Positions 59,855 through 64,000 of a DNA stretch of 64,000 nt are shown here, piece by piece. The notes under the pieces are model-generated. The model saw nothing but the letters and a program-made list of their open reading frames with translations, was not told where the DNA came from and searched no databases. The translations under genes and the position numbers were made by a program. This DNA comes from Neoarius graeffei (lineage: Eukaryota; Chordata; Actinopteri; Siluriformes; Ariidae), in contig NC_083570.1 in NCBI RefSeq assembly GCF_027579695.1, positions 9,534,793-9,598,792 on the forward strand, read 5' to 3'. The first letter of the stretch is position 1. Every line of letters starts with the position of its first letter.

Positions 59855-62800
59855 CCGCACTGCAGAGTGTGTTCCCTCCATCAGAGCTGGCCGCCTTCAT
59901 GTCTCTGCTCAGGCGTGATAAAGAACAGCAGCTGAATGAGCTCACCATGATCGTCACCGGGATTCGCCTCTTCAACAAGGACAGCGGGAAAGGAGGAGAG
60001 AGCATCGAGGACCGTGAGTGCATCTCACCTCGCGTTCTAATTAACGCTCGCCATCGTGATTCATTTTATAACAGCAGCTCTGACAGTCATGCAGATTTAC
60101 ATTAACATGCTCGTTTTGGTACGTTAACATTCAGTTAAATGACGGGATGCTCTACGTAAACCAAATTGAAAATCACTGAACAGTTCTTGAAGGTAAGGAG
60201 ACATTTATTCAACTTTCGCTCATCTTCAGGACAGAAGAGTTTACGATGATGTTTTTTGACGTTCATTAACCGCAAAGGCAGGAATGTGAGTGAGAACGGG
60301 AACTCACTTGTTTCCCACAAGTTCAAAAATGTAAATAGAAATGGATGGAAAGTATGGCGAATTGTTCTGTAAGACATTTATTGATGTAATCGTCAATAAA
60401 TTGCTGTGGTGTAAGACAGAAGGGAACAGTCAGGGCCTTCTCGGCGTTCAGAGAAGCCTAAACGTATCAGCATTTCAAATGTTATGTTTAATTTCTTTCA
60501 TAATTTCATTATAATTATTCTCTCTTAATTCTGATTTGGCCTCATTTTCTATCACATTTGCTTCAGAAGTGAAAGGGTTACTGTCCTGAAAACATTAAAA
60601 TCGAGTTCTCCAATGAGATTTTGTTTGTTGTGTCTAGGCTGAGAACAGTTCAGAGCTGCTCACTCATTGGTTAGGACTTCATTGCTGGGACAGAAGGCCA
60701 TGGCAGTGTATGTTTATGTAGGAAGTGACAGATGAATCAATTAACCAATCAGATTTTGATTTATAGTTGGAGGGACTAAAAATGTATCACCCTCAGCCTT
60801 CTCGAAGGCCAATGCAAGCTTAACTGTGAGTCGGCGCAGCAGTGAAGTCACCTTCCAGCCAGTATAGTGTTCATCAGTAGTGTTAGCGAATGCTAATAAA
60901 GCAGTCAAGCCAGTGCTATCTATCGAGAGCTACAGGCTAACAACCGAGAAACTAAGATTTCTGTCTCCAGACTCTTCTTCCACGCTGCACGCTCGCTACA
61001 GTATTTTTCACTCAGACTTAAGTGTAATTTACTTTGTTACTTTTAAAATCAACATCGACAGCTACACACAACGGAGCGACCTGGCAGCCTGCCACTAATC
61101 CCTTACAAAATCTTTTGCCCTGTTGCTTTTTTGGTGTGTTTGGTTAAGTTTTGGCTGAGCTCAAGTCCCATGTCTAATAGTAGGGGAGAGTGGGGTAAGA
61201 TGAGCCAGGGGGTAAGATGAGCCACCCCCTGTTTCTAAGAAACAGTAAACAAATGTGACCATGTGACCACATTCAAAGGGGGGCGGGGCCATTTACTTAC
61301 ACTTGTGGAGAGGAGCACCACATGTCAAACTAGGTGAGGGAGATATTTATAAAAATGTGTTTTTGTGCTTTCTAAGTCAATTCCATGTTTGTCCACAGTG
61401 AAGATGATTTAGAGAAGACAAAAGTAGAATAATATTTAGACACATTAGGGTTAAGTTAGTGGCTTTCTAAGCTATGATATAAATGCTAATAAAAATAATT
61501 TTGATTAGCCTAATCCCCTTTATTAGCATTTTTCTACAAAATGGTGGCCACGGGGTAAGATGAGCCATTAGATATGGGGCAAGTTGAGCCATTGGCTCAA
61601 CTTACCCCATTGGTGGCTGAGCTTACCCAATATGGATGACACTTAAGTTTTCACATTTACTGGTCATATATGACAACAACAACAACAAATAAACAAATAA
61701 ATAATATGTTAATATAAATAATGTGTTTAAAAGGTTTTTAATAAATAAAATAATGCCCTCTGTTATTACAGGTGTGCATGATGCCACACTCATACAAAAG
61801 AAAAACAGACAGGGCCGCACAATCCCGTGCAGTTTTGGAGAGAGCCGCAGAGGAAGTCAGGAAAGGCAGGCCTATTCGGGCTGTGGCGAGGGATATGCAT
61901 TTGGACAGGATGACTCTGACTAGGTTCATTGAAAAGATAAAGAATGGAGAGGTAGAGACCAAGTTGGTGAAAGTGCATTACTTCATTGGCCAGATAATCA
62001 AATTGGATGTCTTCGAAATAGAGGCAAGATTTCTCAAAAGAAGCCGGTCATGCCATGGCTCTGCAAGAAAGCCAACCTTTGTCTTCAAAGAGAAAGATGA
62101 GGCTGTCCTGTCAAGACAGGATATTGTGAAAAAATTGCCCCGCCCCTTTACTGTTGGGGGGACAGCACGGAGGGAGAGGCAAATGGTGTTCCCTTGCAAT
62201 TTGAATGCTTGGAACATTGAATAATGATGAAATGATTGATGGAATGATTGCTGCATGTTTTAGCAATGTTTTAACCTACTGAAAGAAATAAGATTTTTTG
62301 GCACTGCTCTACTGTTTTAGTAATTTCTATAATATAGTATATCTCTCATTCCCTCTCTAACCATCCCTCTTTCTATCTATCTACGCATATCTCTCTCTCT
62401 GTCCATCTATCTATCCCTCCCTATCCCATCTCGTTCTATCACCTCTCTCTTCATCTCCACTTCTCTATGCAACGGCCCTATCCCCCACTTGCTTGACTTG
62501 ACTTGATTCATTGATTGCACTTCAAATAATAAAAGCTGTTTACTTTGTTAACCTAACATGTTTTGTGTTGGCTCAATTTACCCCACACAGTGGCTCATCT
62601 TACCCCGTGCATGGGGTAAGTTGAGCCACTTGACATTTTTTTTTCAAGAGGTAATATCACTCTAACCATAAGAGCTTATCAATTATTTTTTGCTCAGATA
62701 GTAACAGTACACTTTGAAATTTGGTATGGTGTGTAGACTGGAAGCAAAAATGGCTTTAAAATGTAGTTATGATGAAAAATGTAAAAAGTGGCTCATCTTA

Positions 62801-63876
62801 CCTCGCTCTCCCCTAATAGTTTGCCGCAGGTCTAAGAGGAACTCGGTCAGGTTTATGCATTTTTGTGACACACTGTACATTTATAATTACTGTAGGATTT
62901 AATTTAATTATTGTAACAAATGTTCAGAAATCCACACATATTGACAGAATACAGGCTTGTAAGAAACTGTACATGTTTATAGAGCAAGGTTTTTTTGAAG
63001 TAATCGTGGTAATGTCTTCTGTGTTACATTGTTGATGTGCAATCCTGGTCGTCGTGGCTCTCTCGTGAAGTGCTGGCCGTCCTGAACGAGGCTCTTCCTG
63101 CTGTCAGCACAGATATAGAGCGTGAACTGGAAGGGACGCAACGTTTGGCTTGGCGCTACACCACTCTGCTGGAGAGACGCTCTGAATCCGACACTGACGC
63201 CGAGCTAAACAGGGACCTGCTCACACAGGCCCTGTACAATGTACGCCAACATGAAGCCTTCCTCAAAATCATACTGGTGAGTTACAGAGACATCTAAATG
63301 TTCAAGCCAACGATTAGAATAAAAGTTATTGGAAAACATTTAAATTTCTGTTACTATTTTATTCTTATTATGGCTAACTTTCGCTAATAATCATTAAGAG
63401 TAAAAGTCACGTAACGTAATAAAACGTAGTTCATTTGTCTCCACCAGGCGGATGTGATCACATGTGCAAAGCAAGTGGAGGCTCTTCACACTGACCTCAT
63501 GTCGAGGATGAAGGTGCTGAAGGCCACAGTTCACGCCAAAACTGCCGTACCAACCTCCCAAGTGTTGCTCTCTTCTACCAACCACAGATTGTTCGTACAG
63601 TAAGTGTTCCTTTGCTCTGTCGAAAACTCTTTGCTAGCATCATTTTCAGTCTGATCATTTTAAATCCCTCCCATTAGCCTCATTTCACAGCGTTGGCCAG
63701 GCTGTGGGCGGGGCTTCAGGATGAGATGGTCTTGTTGAACATGCTCCGGAGCATGGCGCTCAGCCTGAGGCCGTTCCTCTCGGCTCAGTCGCAACTTCTC
63801 GAGAACGTTCAGTTGGATCAGATGCTCCGCGGTGAAACCGTCAAATCTGACGCAGAGAGAGCTGCTGAGAGCTCAG
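59855..63876 (+). CDS. cfap206: CFAP206 copy 2, partial (four exons in window)
   Basis: Exons match copy 1: 59855-60013, 63071-63276, 63448 to about 63594-63599, and 63678-63876. Homology to copy 1 begins at 59776 (5067 there) and continues to the window end, at roughly 98 percent by eye. The first ~160 residues are absent here too: the THAP element ends at 59775. The third exon is altered. After SQV the sequence carries 32 extra bases, and the usual GTAAGT donor (63600) would put the next exon out of frame; the alternative GTACAG at 63595 would keep frame and add nine residues. With no promoter or 5' exons near, this looks like a truncated duplicate, perhaps a pseudogene. Exons beyond 64000 are not seen. 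Confidence 0.85.
60068..60420 (+). repeat. Family X fragment in CFAP206 copy 2
   Basis: Counterpart of 5357-5700. Confidence 0.5.
61183..62813 (+). mobile_element. Pogo-like DNA transposon, internally deleted, with reiterated motifs
   Basis: 1631 bp, ends GGGGAGAGTGGGGTAAGATG and a similar complement, flanked by TA (61181-61182, 62814-62815). Copy 1 of CFAP206 has the empty TA at 6472. GGGGTAAGATGAGCCA or variants occur near 61193, 61211, 61551 and 61576, and in reverse near 61594, 62571 and 62588, again forward at 62610, and reverse at 62788. One frame encodes a pipsqueak-like helix-turn-helix, the N-terminal domain of pogo/Tigger transposases; the DDE domain is missing. Confidence 0.8.
61781..62224 (+). 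pseudogene. Truncated pogo transposase, HTH part
   Basis: The frame from MPHSYKRKTDRAAQSRAVLE through IRAVARDMHLDRMTLTRFIE is a psq/CENP-B-type helix-turn-helix. Residues after about 60 do not match a catalytic core, and the frame ends at 62224 after 148 codons. A second in-frame ATG three codons earlier (61772) is possible. It might bind the TIR motifs but cannot cut. Confidence 0.7.
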
Positions 63877-64000
63877 GTACGTTCTGACATCACGAGCTTT
63901 TTATTCATTACAGAACAGCATCTTGTTAGTGGGCAGCTTGTTATGTCCAAGAAGTGTAGCGTAAACTCCTCTGGCCTGAAGACATCGGAAAAAACTTGAG
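63877..64000 (+). other. CFAP206 copy 2 intron running off the window
   Basis: Matches 7498-7621 of copy 1. The next exon would start about 220 bases further on. Confidence 0.8.

Overview
This is a vertebrate, almost certainly teleost, nuclear segment: genes are split by GT-AG introns, there are two copies of part of the cilia gene CFAP206, a cluster of fish-type TRIM genes (RING, coiled coil, PRY-SPRY), many Tc1-like transposons, tRNA-headed fish SINEs, an L2-like LINE, and long CA/GT and CT/GA microsatellites. The repeat families resemble those of ostariophysan fish, perhaps a catfish, but that is a weak inference. I see no bacterial features, rRNA gene or CRISPR array.

Layout. 1-5066: a nest of DNA transposons inside the relic of a two-gene THAP element. 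5143-9593 (+): the last eight exons of CFAP206. 9640-10700: MITEs. 11007-18528 (+): a complete, open TRIM gene without B-boxes (453 aa), whose last intron holds an L2 LINE, two SINEs and a Tc1. 18529-25128: LINE, SINE and L2 tail nested in one another, plus a BED-type finger relic. 25129-29556 (-): a complete TRIM gene (565 aa). 30354-35038: a broken Ty3/gypsy-like fossil with integrase ahead of reverse transcriptase and a SCAN-like gag, followed by a retroviral-type LTR at 35039-35511. 35573-47828: a second copy of 15862-29768, giving an orphan PRY-SPRY exon (+) and a second complete TRIM gene (566 aa, -). 48030-50649: a third, decayed partial copy, invaded by another Tc1. 51138-52546: a second THAP two-gene relic. 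53575-56960: a Tc1 split by an LTR-like insert. 57058-59775: a THAP element with 13-bp terminal inverted repeats. 59776-64000: a second CFAP206 copy, cut by the window end and carrying a pogo-like transposon.

How it fits together. Host content is CFAP206 (axonemal radial-spoke protein) and TRIM genes, whose fish-specific families are usually linked to antiviral defence. They share no pathway and look merely adjacent. The region grew by at least two duplications: an outer one (5067 onward against 59776 onward) and an inner tandem one of about 12.3 kb. Several transposons are present in one copy and absent in the other, so empty sites can be read directly. No clearly new biological system is visible. 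The most unusual items are the INT-before-RT fossil with a SCAN-like gag, the two THAP-plus-accessory relics of identical layout, the B-box-less TRIM, and a sharply bounded patch of divergence between the two long TRIM genes.
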